Shown piece after piece: positions 54,501 to 59,937 of a DNA stretch of 64,000 nt. The translations under genes were made by a program, and so were the position numbers. Source of the DNA: Atrina japonica (taxonomy: Eukaryota > Mollusca > Bivalvia > Pterioida > Pinnidae); the NCBI GenBank assembly GCA_030159075.1, contig BROG01000479.1, positions 186,001 to 250,000 of the forward strand. The letters are read 5' to 3'. The stretch's first letter is position 1. The number at the start of each line of letters is the position of its first letter. Under the pieces are notes generated by a model. That model saw only the letters and a list, made by a program, of their open reading frames with translations, ran no database searches and was not told where the DNA came from.

Positions 54501-56935
54501 AATGGTTTAGTTTTCAGGGGCATAATGTTTCTTGTTATCATTATGGTCATCATTTTACCTGTAGACCTATAAATTTCTGTTATTACTTGGAAACATTCTC
54601 AAATCCAACTCCGCAAGTATACGCTTGAAGTACATTTTATATATAGTCAGAATCTTCAGTCACAAATCAAATATTACTGGTAGTTTTACGCTATCATGAT
54701 TTCTTTTTTTTATATTTTTGCAGACAATTCTAACAAGACTTCTCCATGATATGAATTTGGTATCGTCAATCAAAGATGACTACCTTCATGAAATGTAAGT
54801 ATGTCTTACTGTTCGCATGACTCACGTTGGAAATCGGGCAATTGTCCTAAGTTCTTTAATCATATCTCCTACCACAGAAGTTTCACTCCCTCCTAGTTAT
54901 GAAAGATTATTAATATAACACTAAATCCTCAATTTTTAAAACCAAGCCTCCAATATCCCCAGAAATATTTTTTGGTAGGCATTTCCCATTTTAAATTCAC
55001 ATCCCAGTGTTGGTGACATATTTAGAACAGTACATTTCTACAAGTTAAAAAGGGAGTAGATAACTATTCTTCTAGCATTATTCAGTCATCACTCATTCTT
55101 ACTTTGTGTTTTAAACAAGTCAGTCTTTTTAAACATGATTTTTATTTAATTTAACTTCATTCGTTATCTTCACTGTTTTCATTCAAGTAGCCTGCTGTTC
55201 CCCAACACTCATTAAATAATGTATAATATTTGCCAGAATCTGACGGGACTGTTTTGAAATCGATAGTACTGTTCATTGCGTACCTGTTGAAAATTGGAAC
55301 CTTCCACAACTGACGTCACCGAGTACACGCCAGAATTCTCTCCACAGTGGATGACATTATTTAAACATTATGAATGACAGCCTCAACTGTATTTGAATCA
55401 TTGTCGCTCATTTATTTGAAAAGATAATGAAGAGAGATCACATTTTGACTATAAGACAACTTATGTTTGTTTATTTGTTGTTTAACGTCCCACTCAAGAA
55501 TATTTCACTCATATGGAGACGTCACCAAATGCCGGTGAAGGGCTTCAAATTTTGGCCTATGCTCAGCACTTACGGCCATTGAGCAGTGAGGGTTCTTTAA
55601 CGTGCTGACACCTACTGTGACATGGGACCTCCAGTTTTTACTGTCTCATCCGAAAGACAGGAAACCAACCTGCCCCTGGCGGGACTCGAACTCACGATTC
55701 AGAGTCGAGCGTGCTACCGACTGAGCCAGGCCGGCTCTAAGACAACTTATGTCAACAATTGAAGCCTTCATGATACACTCATTTTGTTGCACTTGAAATA
55801 TCAAAGATTTTCTGGTTTCCCTAGTGAGCCGCAATGACTGTAGTTATCAATTATATGAACAATTTTCTTATTTTATTTTACAATGTAATAAAAAATTGTC
55901 AGATGACACTATAGATTGCTGGGGATATCACTGGATCTCGGATATTGAAATTTTGATTAAGAAGTAGGTCAAATGGCATTATCTAGGTCAAAAGGTCAGA
56001 GGTTATGGTTCCATCTGTAAGGGCTGATCACATGTGAAATATTTTAAAATCTCAAATACTTATATTTCAAAAGTTATGGCCCAAGTAAAAGTTTTTGTAC
56101 ACGGATGCTACTGATGATGCAACGGTTATGAGATCAGTTCTTCATATATTTTATCCTGGCCAGCTAATACATTTTACCGATTTCCGATACTATCATAATG
56201 GTACAGTACCTATTATTGGACTTTTTCACTGCATGATTTTTCGAGATTTTATGAATTCATCATCTACTTCTAAACAACAAATAAAACATTTTACAAAAAT
56301 TATGATTGATAACTGCAGTATGAGCATGTAATCACTTATCCTTCTATCATACTTTTCACAAGCCAGGGGGAAATTATGTCATCTTTCAGCGCAAATATAT
56401 ATGCTGTCTGATAATGAGTCCTCCTGCAGTTATGATAACGGCATTCAGGTCGGGTTTTTAAAATGGAGTAAATTCACTATTTGTTTTGTATTTTTCCACT
56501 AAAACTTGGACTAGATTATATTGCATCTAAAGGTAACCTATTATGAGACAAAATTTCAAAGAAATTTGATCTGTTGAACTGAAGATATTCTGTAAAAACC
56601 TGGATTTTCATCCAAATAATAGGTACTGTGCCAGTACATGTAGATGATGTACATTGTATGCATGTAATTTCAGAAATACAAGTTTCTGTAAGAAGTTTAA
56701 TATTGTATCTTTTTGAAAAAAAAAAATTAATTCATTTGACATATTCATCTGTACCTAATTTTCTCTTTTTTCCAGATGCCGGTTTGGAGCTTCAGAACTT
56801 CACACAATTGCATCAGTCGTAGGTGGCACGGCTGCTCAAGAAGTGATAAAAATAGTAACAAAACAGTATATCCCTTTTAACAACACTTATATTTACAATG
56901 CTATGAAACAAACATCAGTGACATTACAGTTATAA
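25572..56935 (+). CDS. NAE1: NEDD8-activating enzyme E1 regulatory subunit, complete 19-exon gene
   Basis: Exons: 25572-25630, 27295-27398, 27999-28059, 30395-30425, 31421-31492, 32348-32427, 33363-33472, 34485-34594, 36218-36280, 36929-36992, 37393-37484, 39901-39960, 41508-41568, 42062-42210, 51310-51346, 53474-53560, 54182-54324, 54724-54794, 56776-56935. All are GT-AG; they sum to 1614 nt, 537 residues plus TAA (human NAE1 is 534). Diagnostic stretches are [14 protein letters not shown] at the N terminus, [20 protein letters not shown] (pseudo-adenylation ThiF fold), [42 protein letters not shown] and near the C terminus [19 protein letters not shown]1 pairs with UBA3, which carries the ATP site and catalytic cysteine, to adenylate NEDD8 and pass it to UBE2M for cullin modification. 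Intron 14 (9.1 kb) is largest; exons 4 (31 nt) and 15 (37 nt) are very short. No broken frame was seen. Confidence 0.97.
25758..26372. mobile_element. non-autonomous TIR element with 9-bp target duplication (MULE-like)
   Basis: The direct repeat TAAAGTTAG is perfect at 25749-25757 and 26373-26381. The left TIR GGGCAGCACGATTTACCC mirrors the right GGGTAAATCGTGCCGCCG (15-16 of 18), and AAAAGACCCCAAAA / TTTTGGGGTCTTTT motifs continue inward. The interior is AT-rich without a transposase. A 9-bp duplication points to Mutator-like elements. It sits in NAE1 intron 1, 127 bp past the exon 1 donor. Confidence 0.85.
26525..26702. repeat. (CT)n-rich low-complexity tract
   Basis: CT dinucleotides interspersed with CTGT, in NAE1 intron 1. 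CT-rich sequence continues more loosely to about 27000. The serine/leucine-rich ORFs across it are artefacts. Confidence 0.9.
28071..28161 (+). mobile_element. ~90-bp MITE (TTAACTCATCAACCCC family)
   Basis: Runs TTAACTCATTCACACCTAAA to CAGGGGTTGATGAGTTAA. Located 12 bp after the exon 3 donor of NAE1. Confidence 0.75.
28903..29831 (+). mobile_element. truncated hAT-type transposon
   Basis: The 14-bp ends AGAGATGTTGAAAG and CTTTCAACATCTCT are inverted repeats. They are flanked by CTTATACC (28895-28902) and GTTATACC (29832-29839), an 8-bp duplication with one mismatch, as hAT elements make. Subterminal ACCGGTCCG motifs recur at both ends (about 28920-28995 and 29740-29810). The 929-bp interior holds a decayed N-terminal transposase fragment only. 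Inserted in NAE1 intron 3. Confidence 0.85.
29154..29630 (+). pseudogene. hAT transposase-like N-terminal fragment (TTF/BED-type zinc finger)
   Basis: Open frame from 29148 to the stop at 29628-29630. It reads [13 protein letters not shown], then CEIC, then [14 protein letters not shown], then [13 protein letters not shown], a C-x2-C...H...H zinc-finger layout typical of ZNF862/KIAA1586-like hAT proteins. It continues [14 protein letters not shown] and [14 protein letters not shown] before a premature stop. The hAT catalytic and dimerisation regions are absent. Another frame (29014-29196) opens with [10 protein letters not shown] and overlaps, consistent with a frameshifted N terminus. Confidence 0.75.
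30755..31330. repeat. 45-bp minisatellite, about 12 copies
   Basis: The unit is about 45 bp: GAATTGGTGACTTATAGCTA, GAAGCTCTAGGCTGATACAC, AAAAT. The period is divisible by three, so two overlapping minus-strand frames (183 and 196 codons) stay open with 15-residue repeats. In NAE1 intron 4, no evidence of translation. Confidence 0.95.
31636..31760 (-). mobile_element. SINE family B, 3' part
   Basis: 'TTTTACGCCACACTCAACAA', 'TTATATGGTGGCAGC' and 'GGGAAGAGACCACTGGGTAA' match the tail of 58634-58862. The tRNA-like head is missing. Confidence 0.65.
31824..32007. mobile_element. MITE, TACAGTRAAACCTGT family
   Basis: Runs from a degenerate 'AAAAAGTGGAACCTGT' to 'GACAGGTTTGACTGTA'. Internal short repeats are of the form GGTGGTCTTTCAAAAGA. 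No ORF. Confidence 0.6.
32109..32291. mobile_element. MITE, TACAGTRAAACCTGT family, best copy
   Basis: TIRs TACAGTGAAACCTGTATA and TATAGCAGGTTTTACTGTA; TA flanks both ends. Internal text ('GGGGCCACCCAAGGGACC', 'GACCCTTATACACAGG') recurs at 38553, 57647 and 60336. Confidence 0.75.
32879..33277 (+). mobile_element. ~400-bp TIR MITE (GGGGCATTAGCTGTG family), full-length
   Basis: Starts AAAGGGTATTAGCTGTGTTT and ends ACAGCTAATGCCTCTTTAA, an inverted pair. The interior includes inverted AGATATACACAGGCATAAAA and TTTATACATGTACCTGTGTA, so most of the element can fold on itself. Located 85 bp before NAE1 exon 7. Confidence 0.75.
34236..34416. mobile_element. MITE, TACAGTRAAACCTGT family, diverged
   Basis: Starts TACAGTGAATCCTCACAATT and ends 'GGCAAGGTTTTACTATA', with internal 'GAGATGGTCTCTTGAATGAG'. 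Located 68 bp before NAE1 exon 8. Confidence 0.55.
34701..36162 (+). mobile_element. ~400-bp TIR MITE interrupted by a later insertion
   Basis: The left half 34701-34797 begins TTAAAGGGGCATTAGCTGTG. The right half 36019-36162 ends CAGGTAATGCCCCTTTAA. The central part present at 32879-33277 has been replaced by the unrelated element 34798-36018. Confidence 0.75.
34798..36018. mobile_element. element with internal ~158-bp tandem units (bivalve-type)
   Basis: Begins with a perfect small hairpin, GCCCACCATC..GATGGTGGGC, and ends 'CCATGGTGGGTGCCAAGATC'. In between lie about six ~158-bp units sharing 'CCTTGAGGTCTAGTTGTGCA', 'TTTTCAGAGAGATTGGAATC', 'AACATGGC' and 'GCCATCTTGGATTTTGAC'. From memory this resembles a very common scallop/oyster repeat; terminal hairpin plus internal satellite resembles Helitron-associated bivalve elements. 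It is inserted inside another MITE in NAE1 intron 8. Confidence 0.7.
36460..36725 (-). mobile_element. tRNA-derived SINE, family B
   Basis: The reverse strand reads a head 'GGGCCTCAGTGGCCAAATAG' and the B-box position falls near 'AAGATTTGAACTCTGCTGG'. The tail 'TTATGCCACACTCAGCAATT' on the plus strand matches 58634-58862. Confidence 0.7.
37130..37245 (-). mobile_element. SINE family B fragment
   Basis: 'TTTCTCACAAAATCAGCTTA' and the following 'CTGCAGGGCTCGCACTGAG' match the middle of family B. Both ends are eroded. Confidence 0.5.
37524..38485. mobile_element. TIR element, ~0.96 kb, paralog of 62321-63395
   Basis: The left end TGATAAGGCCAAATAAAAAA..CTTCTGGTTCTCAG mirrors the right end CTGAGAACCATAATATTTTT..ACATGGCCTAATCA. 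The interior ('TTACCTCATGCCCAAAAATG', 'TCACAGAACACATCGTGTGT', 'GAATGATAAAAGTAAAATTA') is shared with the DHX9-intron element. No transposase ORF. Located in NAE1 intron 11. Confidence 0.7.
38553..38714. mobile_element. MITE, TACAGTRAAACCTGT family, diverged
   Basis: Runs from 'ACTACAGTCACTCAAGGGAA' to 'GCAAGTTTGACTGTA', with 'TTATACACAGGTGGCCTTTA' inside. Confidence 0.5.
38836..39853 (+). mobile_element. PIF/Harbinger-like TIR element with TTA duplication
   Basis: TIR GGGCTATTCCAGAAAAAAGT..GTCTCC mirrors GGAGAC..ACTTTTTTCTGGAATAGCCC, and the inner GGGGGCAGAAC / GTTCTGCCCCC extends it. The 3-bp TTA flanks both ends (38833-38835, 39854-39856), the hallmark of Harbinger insertion. Its right end is 47 bp upstream of NAE1 exon 12. 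The interior carries a 99-codon ORF. Confidence 0.8.
39320..39619 (+). CDS. 99-residue ORF inside the Harbinger-like element; SAM-like N terminus
   Basis: Good start context (AAAATGG). Residues 1-28 ([18 protein letters not shown], then [10 protein letters not shown]) resemble the start of a SAM domain (W-x2-x-DVV-x-FL...GL-x-KF-x-x-KF). They are richer in G+C than the surroundings. A donor-like GTACGT follows at 39402, so this could be a captured first exon. Read through, residues about 42-62 form a hydrophobic membrane-like helix. Function unknown; it may be non-coding. Confidence 0.3.
   Translation: MAPSWMEVDVVMFLARSGLEKFTDKFFGTLQYKFDIQEKLCQCMLQLLFGFTFLTVYVLVVFKVKVKPKSENGIRKTKGYKDILSSEIKSQYIDVLLHH
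41195..41402 (-). mobile_element. tRNA-derived SINE, family C
   Basis: The reverse strand reads 'GACCGCTTGTGGTGGTCTAG' and 'TGGTAGAAGG' (A-box region), then 'AGGTTTGATTCCTG' (B box). The body 'TTCACCAAGCGCTCAGCATC' and 'GAAAGTCACTAGCTTTCAGA' is shared with 14390-14600. Confidence 0.75.
42989..43454 (+). mobile_element. ~466-bp TIR element, copy in NAE1 intron 14
   Basis: Starts ACTGGTACGGTGCCAAT and ends ATCGGTACCGTGCCAGT, 17-bp inverted repeats with few mismatches. The interior matches 56190-56635 throughout ('TTTTCGAGATTTTAT', 'CTAAAGGTAACCTATTATGA', 'TTGAACTGAAGATATTCT'). No ORF; target duplication not resolved. Confidence 0.8.
44000..44335 (+). mobile_element. ~400-bp TIR MITE (GGGGCATTAGCTGTG family)
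   Basis: Contains 'TTTTTACTACTTAGATTGAT', 'AGAGATATACACAGTCATAA' and ends 'AATGCCTGTTTAA'. It parallels 32879-33277 across its length. Confidence 0.65.
44560..44708. mobile_element. MITE, TACAGTRAAACCTGT family
   Basis: Runs from TACAATGAAATCTATCTTGA to 'ATACAGGTTACACTGTA', with internal 'ACAGGTGGTCTCTCAAAACA'. Related to 31824-32007. Confidence 0.6.
45407..45660 (-). repeat. dispersed repeat ('TGCCAGAGTTATGGGACT' family)
   Basis: 'CTATTTGGCAGAGTTATAGG' and 'ACTTTTATAAATTATTATGA' are shared with 49800-50045 and, more weakly, 54400-54560 and 55190-55270. Non-coding. Confidence 0.5.
45925..46650. repeat. 30-bp minisatellite, about two dozen copies
   Basis: The unit is TGTTGTGTGAATGTGTAGCT followed by GTCCATCATG (30 bp), with occasional shortened units. 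A plus-strand frame (46012-46341) reads [10 protein letters not shown] repeats only because the period is a multiple of three. In NAE1 intron 14. Confidence 0.95.
46651..47499. other. intron 14 sequence, no gene seen
   Basis: AT-rich sequence. The 78-codon ORF at 47103 starts in an A run and shows no family resemblance. Confidence 0.45.
47500..47680 (+). mobile_element. SINE family B
   Basis: 'GATTATGTGAGAAAGTTTGT', 'CAGTTTACTTGG' and 'AACTGAAAAATTGTTGAG' match family B; the head is degenerate. Confidence 0.6.
48497..48903. repeat. (TA)n plus three nearly identical 123-bp units
   Basis: CCCATTTCTAAATTAATGGT begins at 48555, 48678 and 48801, an exact 123-bp spacing. Each unit ends 'TTTCAATGCTACCATAC' and the first two are followed by a (TA)n linker. 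Apart from linker length the only difference seen is A/G in GTATTC[A/G]ATAAC, so the amplification is recent. ORFs of 156 and 123 codons on the two strands follow from the period. Confidence 0.95.
49455..49740. repeat. dispersed repeat ('GATCACCTGA' type)
   Basis: 'TAGATCACCTGAATCTTTAA' with inverted echo 'AAGGTGACCTATTGCAATC', followed by 'TCCAGAAATCTAGCATCCCT'. It recalls a bivalve repeat that begins with a GATCACCTGA..TCAGGTGACC stem. Diverged and single-copy here. Confidence 0.4.
49800..50045 (-). repeat. dispersed repeat ('TGCCAGAGTTATGGGACT' family)
   Basis: 'ATTTGCCAGAGTTATGGGAC' and 'TTTTATCATCTTCATGAGTG' match 45407-45660 in part. Confidence 0.5.
50620..51165. repeat. ~21-24-bp minisatellite (CCCTACACACAACAATCTGTG)
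   Basis: About 24 irregular copies of CCCTACACACAACAATCTGT with length variants. Three plus-strand frames stay open ([17 protein letters not shown]). These are repeat artefacts. Confidence 0.9.
51310..51346 (+). CDS. NAE1: NAE1 exon 15 (37 nt), followed by a splice-site-like array
   Basis: Reads [12 protein letters not shown] plus one base and donates at TTCT|GTAAGT. It sits between the CCCTACACAC array (145 bp upstream) and the GATAGGTAAATCTGACTGA array (about 30 bp downstream). A 37-nt exon in such surroundings is a plausible target for skipping; loss would shift the frame. Confidence 0.85.
51380..51990. repeat. ~19-bp minisatellite carrying 5'-splice-site-like motifs
   Basis: The unit is GATAGGTAAATCTGACTGA (19 bp), over 30 copies. 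Six copies contain the exact donor consensus AGGTAAGT and eleven contain AGGTAAAT. It starts about 33 bp after the exon 15 donor. Confidence 0.95.
52350..52530 (+). mobile_element. SINE family B, diverged
   Basis: 'GGGGCTAGTGCTGAGTGGTA' (A-box region) with 'GATTCCAGATTCAAGC' and 'GTGTGAAAGTTTGACAGTTT', 'ACTTGCTGAAGTCTGG' downstream. Confidence 0.55.
52560..53222. mobile_element. repeat with four ~140-bp internal units
   Basis: 'ATATAGCCAAGGTTAAAGTT' recurs at about 52708, 52844, 52981 and 53126, with 'GGTCAAGGTCACTTGGTCAA', 'AAGTCAAGGTACCAAATGAA' and 'AATATGTGAAATATCAAAG' between. Ends 'GATGCAGACACGGGGGAATA', 'TAGCATTAGCTC'. A one-unit relative lies at 55895-56110. The architecture resembles 34798-36018. 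Confidence 0.65.
53575..54075. repeat. ~43-bp minisatellite filling NAE1 intron 16
   Basis: The unit is AGAAAAATAAGTAAATCTTA, TAATAATCTGATAACTAGTA, TGT. The degenerate first unit is the donor region itself (GAAATAGGTAAGTCTTATTA at 53554). The array occupies nearly the whole 621-bp intron. Confidence 0.9.
54182..54324 (+). CDS. NAE1: NAE1 exon 17, start fixed by phase
   Basis: The open frame continues upstream of this exon to 54097, which could mislead a start call. Exon 16 ends in phase 1 (ATA G|GT), so the acceptor must supply two bases. AG sites at 54100-54101, 54117-54118 and 54159-54160 leave the wrong phase. Only CATTGTAG|CA at 54180-54181 keeps frame, reading [19 protein letters not shown]. 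This aligns with the DNEIVLY region of human NAE1 as recalled. Confidence 0.85.
55470..55738 (-). mobile_element. tRNA-derived SINE, family A
   Basis: The plus strand shows the reversed tail 'TTTAACGTCCCACTCAAGAA', body 'GAGGGTTCTTTAACGTGCTG', B box 'GGGACTCGAACTCACG' and A box 'CTACCGACTGAGCCAGGCCG'. It is the best-preserved head of the family here. Confidence 0.85.
55895..56110. repeat. fragment related to the 52560-53222 repeat
   Basis: 'AAAAGTTATGGCCCAAGTAA', 'AAGTTTTTGTACACGGATGC' and 'ACATGTGAAATATT' correspond to one unit and the end of that repeat. Confidence 0.5.
56190..56635 (+). mobile_element. ~446-bp TIR element, copy in NAE1 intron 18
   Basis: Paralog of 42989-43454, ending AATAGGTACTGTGCCAGT. 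The left end is degenerate (ACTATCATAATGGTACAGTA). It ends 140 bp before the last NAE1 exon. Confidence 0.75.
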
Positions 56936-57189
56936 TGATCAAATGAAACTGACAAATGTGTCATTATCCCAGCCGATTCCACAAGGTAGACACAAAACAA
57001 GTGAAATAGACATGATTATCAGAATCAGGTCAGGGCCAAATGTCATTGGCCGATATGCATCATGTGAGTAGTGAAAATGTTAGATCAATGATTTGTTGAC
57101 TTAATGGTATTGAAAATCAAAGTGCTATGATATTAATGTAATTGTAAGTTAATTTGGTATAACCTTGTAAAACGTGACATAAATTGTTA

Positions 57190-57195
57190 AATAAA
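57190..57195 (+). terminator. NAE1: NAE1 polyadenylation signal
   Basis: AATAAA lies 255 bp after the NAE1 stop codon, followed by a T-rich stretch. It is the first good hexamer downstream, giving a predicted 3' UTR of about 280 nt. Confidence 0.6.
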
Positions 57196-57646
57196 TGTAA
57201 TGTTTTTGTATGGCTTCTTTCAGTTGTTATTTATACTGTGTAAATCCGAAAATTTTCACAGGACTTTATATTCACAAAAGGCTGGTTCCAAATATATTCA
57301 TGATTTTGAATGTCTGTTTCATAAAGCTGACCTCCGTTTACCCCTTTTCTAAAATGAATTTATCATGTTCATAAATATCAGCGATCTTCTAAAACTTGTC
57401 CTTTTCTTTGTCGGCCTGTCTAAAACGATCAAGTCCAAGAACATTGCTTTGAGCCTTTCAGTTTCAGTATCAGGTTAGAAAATTAAGCGAGAATTTTATT
57501 TTCGCAAGCAAGAGCTCTTGCTAAATTATGCTTATATAAAATTCTCGCAAATGAAACCAGATTTACAGTAGTTTTACTTGGAGTCAAGTTATAATATTGT
57601 CATACCTGGTGATGCATCCAGAAATTAAATGCACCTGAAATCATGA

Positions 57647-57820
57647 TACAGTAAAACCTGCTTTAGTGACCACCTGTGCATAACCACCACCTGGTCATAA
57701 AAACCTGTTCTTTGCTTCCCTAATAGCACCCTTTGTGTACAAATCAACCTCTCTATAAAGATCACCTCTCTATAAAGACTGGTTTTCTTGTGTGTCTAAA
57801 GGGGTCTTTATATGCAACTT
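57647..57820. mobile_element. MITE, TACAGTRAAACCTGT family, right end lost
   Basis: Begins TACAGTAAAACCTGCTTTAG, with 'CTCTATAAAGACTGGTTTTC' inside. The terminal inverted copy is not seen. Confidence 0.5.
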
Positions 57821-57941
57821 CACTTTAAATGTACCGGTAAACACCCTGTATACTTTTTCTATTGTATAAGACCAGTCTATTATCATTATTAAGTTTTTGT
57901 GGGGTTAAAAGGGTTGAAGCACCATAGTCTTTATGTTGTTA

Positions 57942-58022
57942 TTAACTTAATTACCCCTTTAGACTGGTCTAAGTCATTGATTTACAGAAGAGTCCATTGT
58001 TTTTCAGGGGTTGAGAATTTAA
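57942..58022 (+). mobile_element. ~90-bp MITE, degenerate ends
   Basis: Interior GACTGGTCTAAGTCATTGAT is intact; the ends read TTAACTTAATTACCCC and GGGGTTGAGAATTTAA. Confidence 0.65.
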
Positions 58023-58129
58023 CCTTGAATTTAGAAGTAAATCGTGCTCCAAAAGTTTATGACCATATTTTTAGCTCATGTCAACAACATTGAGGAGAGC
58101 TTATGCTATCACTCTAGATCGGCATCTGG

Positions 58130-58220
58130 TTAACTCATTCACCCCTAAATACACATTTAGACTGATCTAAGTCATTGATTTACAGAAGAGTCCAATCTTT
58201 TTCAGGGGTTGATGAGTTAA
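58130..58220 (+). mobile_element. ~90-bp MITE, full copy
   Basis: TTAACTCATTCACCCCTAAA to TCAGGGGTTGATGAGTTAA: near-perfect terminal inverted repeats. Confidence 0.8.
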
Positions 58221-58397
58221 GAAGATTGGTTGAAGTCAGGTTTACCTGCTTCTGCTGCTCATACATCAACTAAACTTCCACAGCAAATACTTCTCATGTT
58301 TCTATGCTCAAGATGCTGGATTAGTCTTGCATTCTTTTGCAAAAATGACCCTGTTTTGAACCTAATTTATTGTCAATGATGTGGTTATGAAGAATGG

Positions 58398-58487
58398 TTA
58401 ACCCATTTACCCCTAAAGACATATTTGGACTGGTCCAAGTCATTGATTTACAGGAGAGTCCATTGTTTTTTAGGGGTTGATGAGTTC
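58398..58487 (+). mobile_element. ~90-bp MITE, full copy
   Basis: TTAACCCATTTACCCCTAAA to TAGGGGTTGATGAGTTC. Third copy within 550 bp, in the NAE1-DHX9 intergenic region. Confidence 0.75.
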
Positions 58488-58633
58488 AGGTCAGGTTTAC
58501 AATATTCTACAAGCTGCACATATACATCAATCAATCTTGCATAGCTGATGCATCATGTGAGTTTTAGCACGTTATGCTTCAGAAGCTTGATTGATCTAGA
58601 ATTTCTGCAAAACTGACCCCGTTTTGGTTTTGA

Positions 58634-58862
58634 TTTTGAATAGTGTTTTATGCCACACTCAACAATTTTTCAGTTATATGGTGGCGGCCAGTTTTTATTG
58701 CTACAATGTACCCAGGAAGAAACCACCAACCTTCCCCATCTGGTAAACTCACTAACAAAATCAGCTAGGGTTCCAGCGGGGTTCGAACCTGTGCCAACCA
58801 GAAGTGAAAGACTTCATGGTTCAAAGCGTGATGCTCTAATCACTCGGCCACGGAGGCCCCAA
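58634..58862 (-). mobile_element. tRNA-derived SINE, family B, full copy
   Basis: The reverse strand starts 'GGGGCCTCCGTGGCCGAGTG' and 'ATTAGAGCATCACG' (A box), then 'CAGGTTCGAACCCCGCTGG' (B box). It ends with the tail 'AAAATTGTTGAGTGTGGCAT'. The head resembles a class II (Ser/Leu-type) tRNA. Confidence 0.85.
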
Positions 58863-59224
58863 TCCTGTCTTGGATATGCTGGTCCGTTTTCAATGCCATG
58901 GTCAACAATGATTAAGAAGACTTATTTTATCACTCCTACATTAACTAAACATGTATGGTGTTTACGTCTTCTGATTCTTGGCACATGCTATGCTTCAGGT
59001 GGTAGATTAGTTCTATATCGTTTGCTTAATGTCCCTGTCTTTTTTCAGTGTTGTGTTTAAAAAGATTGGTTGTGGTCGGGTAAACTATGGGTGTTGCTGT
59101 GAAGTGAGCTTTGTAATCTTTGATTACCAGGTACATGTACTCTTGTTTTTATTAATTTATATCTGACTGCTCAAAGCTTAACTGGTTAAAGACATGAAGA
59201 AAAACAAAATGGTGAATTTTACCT

Positions 59225-59230
59225 TTTATT
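59225..59230 (-). terminator. candidate DHX9 polyadenylation signal
   Basis: AATAAA on the minus strand (TTTATT on plus) about 470 bp past the DHX9 stop. Other hexamers exist, so this is only one option. Confidence 0.3.
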
Positions 59231-59698
59231 TTCTAAACATGTAATGATTCCATGAAAAGAAAATTTCTGGTCACAAAATACGCGAGAAAACGCAAACTCC
59301 ATGTAAATATGGTTAACTCATTCTTTTAATTCCAAACCAGAAGCTATAGATTCTGTGCACTATAATGCAGATATTTCTTATCCTTCACAAGATTAGAAAT
59401 GTCACAGCTCTGAAGTGTCATTGGAAACCAGAATATATTATGCCTTAAAACAATTCATCTGGTTTAAAGCCTATAGCTATTTCAAAAGCTTGACCTAGAA
59501 TTACTTCTGTAGATTTTATAAATAGCCTTGTTGCATTCATTATAGTATTGCCAAATTTTGTCAAAGTTCAATAAACTTTTTTGTCATACCAACAAACGTA
59601 TTTTGATATTTGTTGTTAGGTAATGAAACAATAAGTTATGTACTTTTGTGTGATTTGAATGGGAAATGTGATGAAAAAATTGTGACCACATTGTCTGT

Positions 59699-59898
59699 TT
59701 AATATCCACCCCTGAAACCACCTTGACCCCCTCTGAATCCTCCACCCCCACTGAATCCACCTCCACCAAAGCCTCCTCTTCCTCTGTATCCGCCTCCACC
59801 TCTGTTTCCTGTGAAATAAAATAGGTGTGATTTCATACAAATAAATTATGTGAATCCAAGTCAACCAGTAGCTGATGTGTGTGTGTGTGCGTGTATAT

Positions 59899-59937
<39 letters not shown>

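Noticed and set aside
59584..59918. ORFs in other frames over the DHX9 last exon (Glu/Val-rich, Arg/Trp-rich)
   Set aside because: Shadow frames of the Gly-rich exon 59699-59808. They do not match the phase of the upstream exon.
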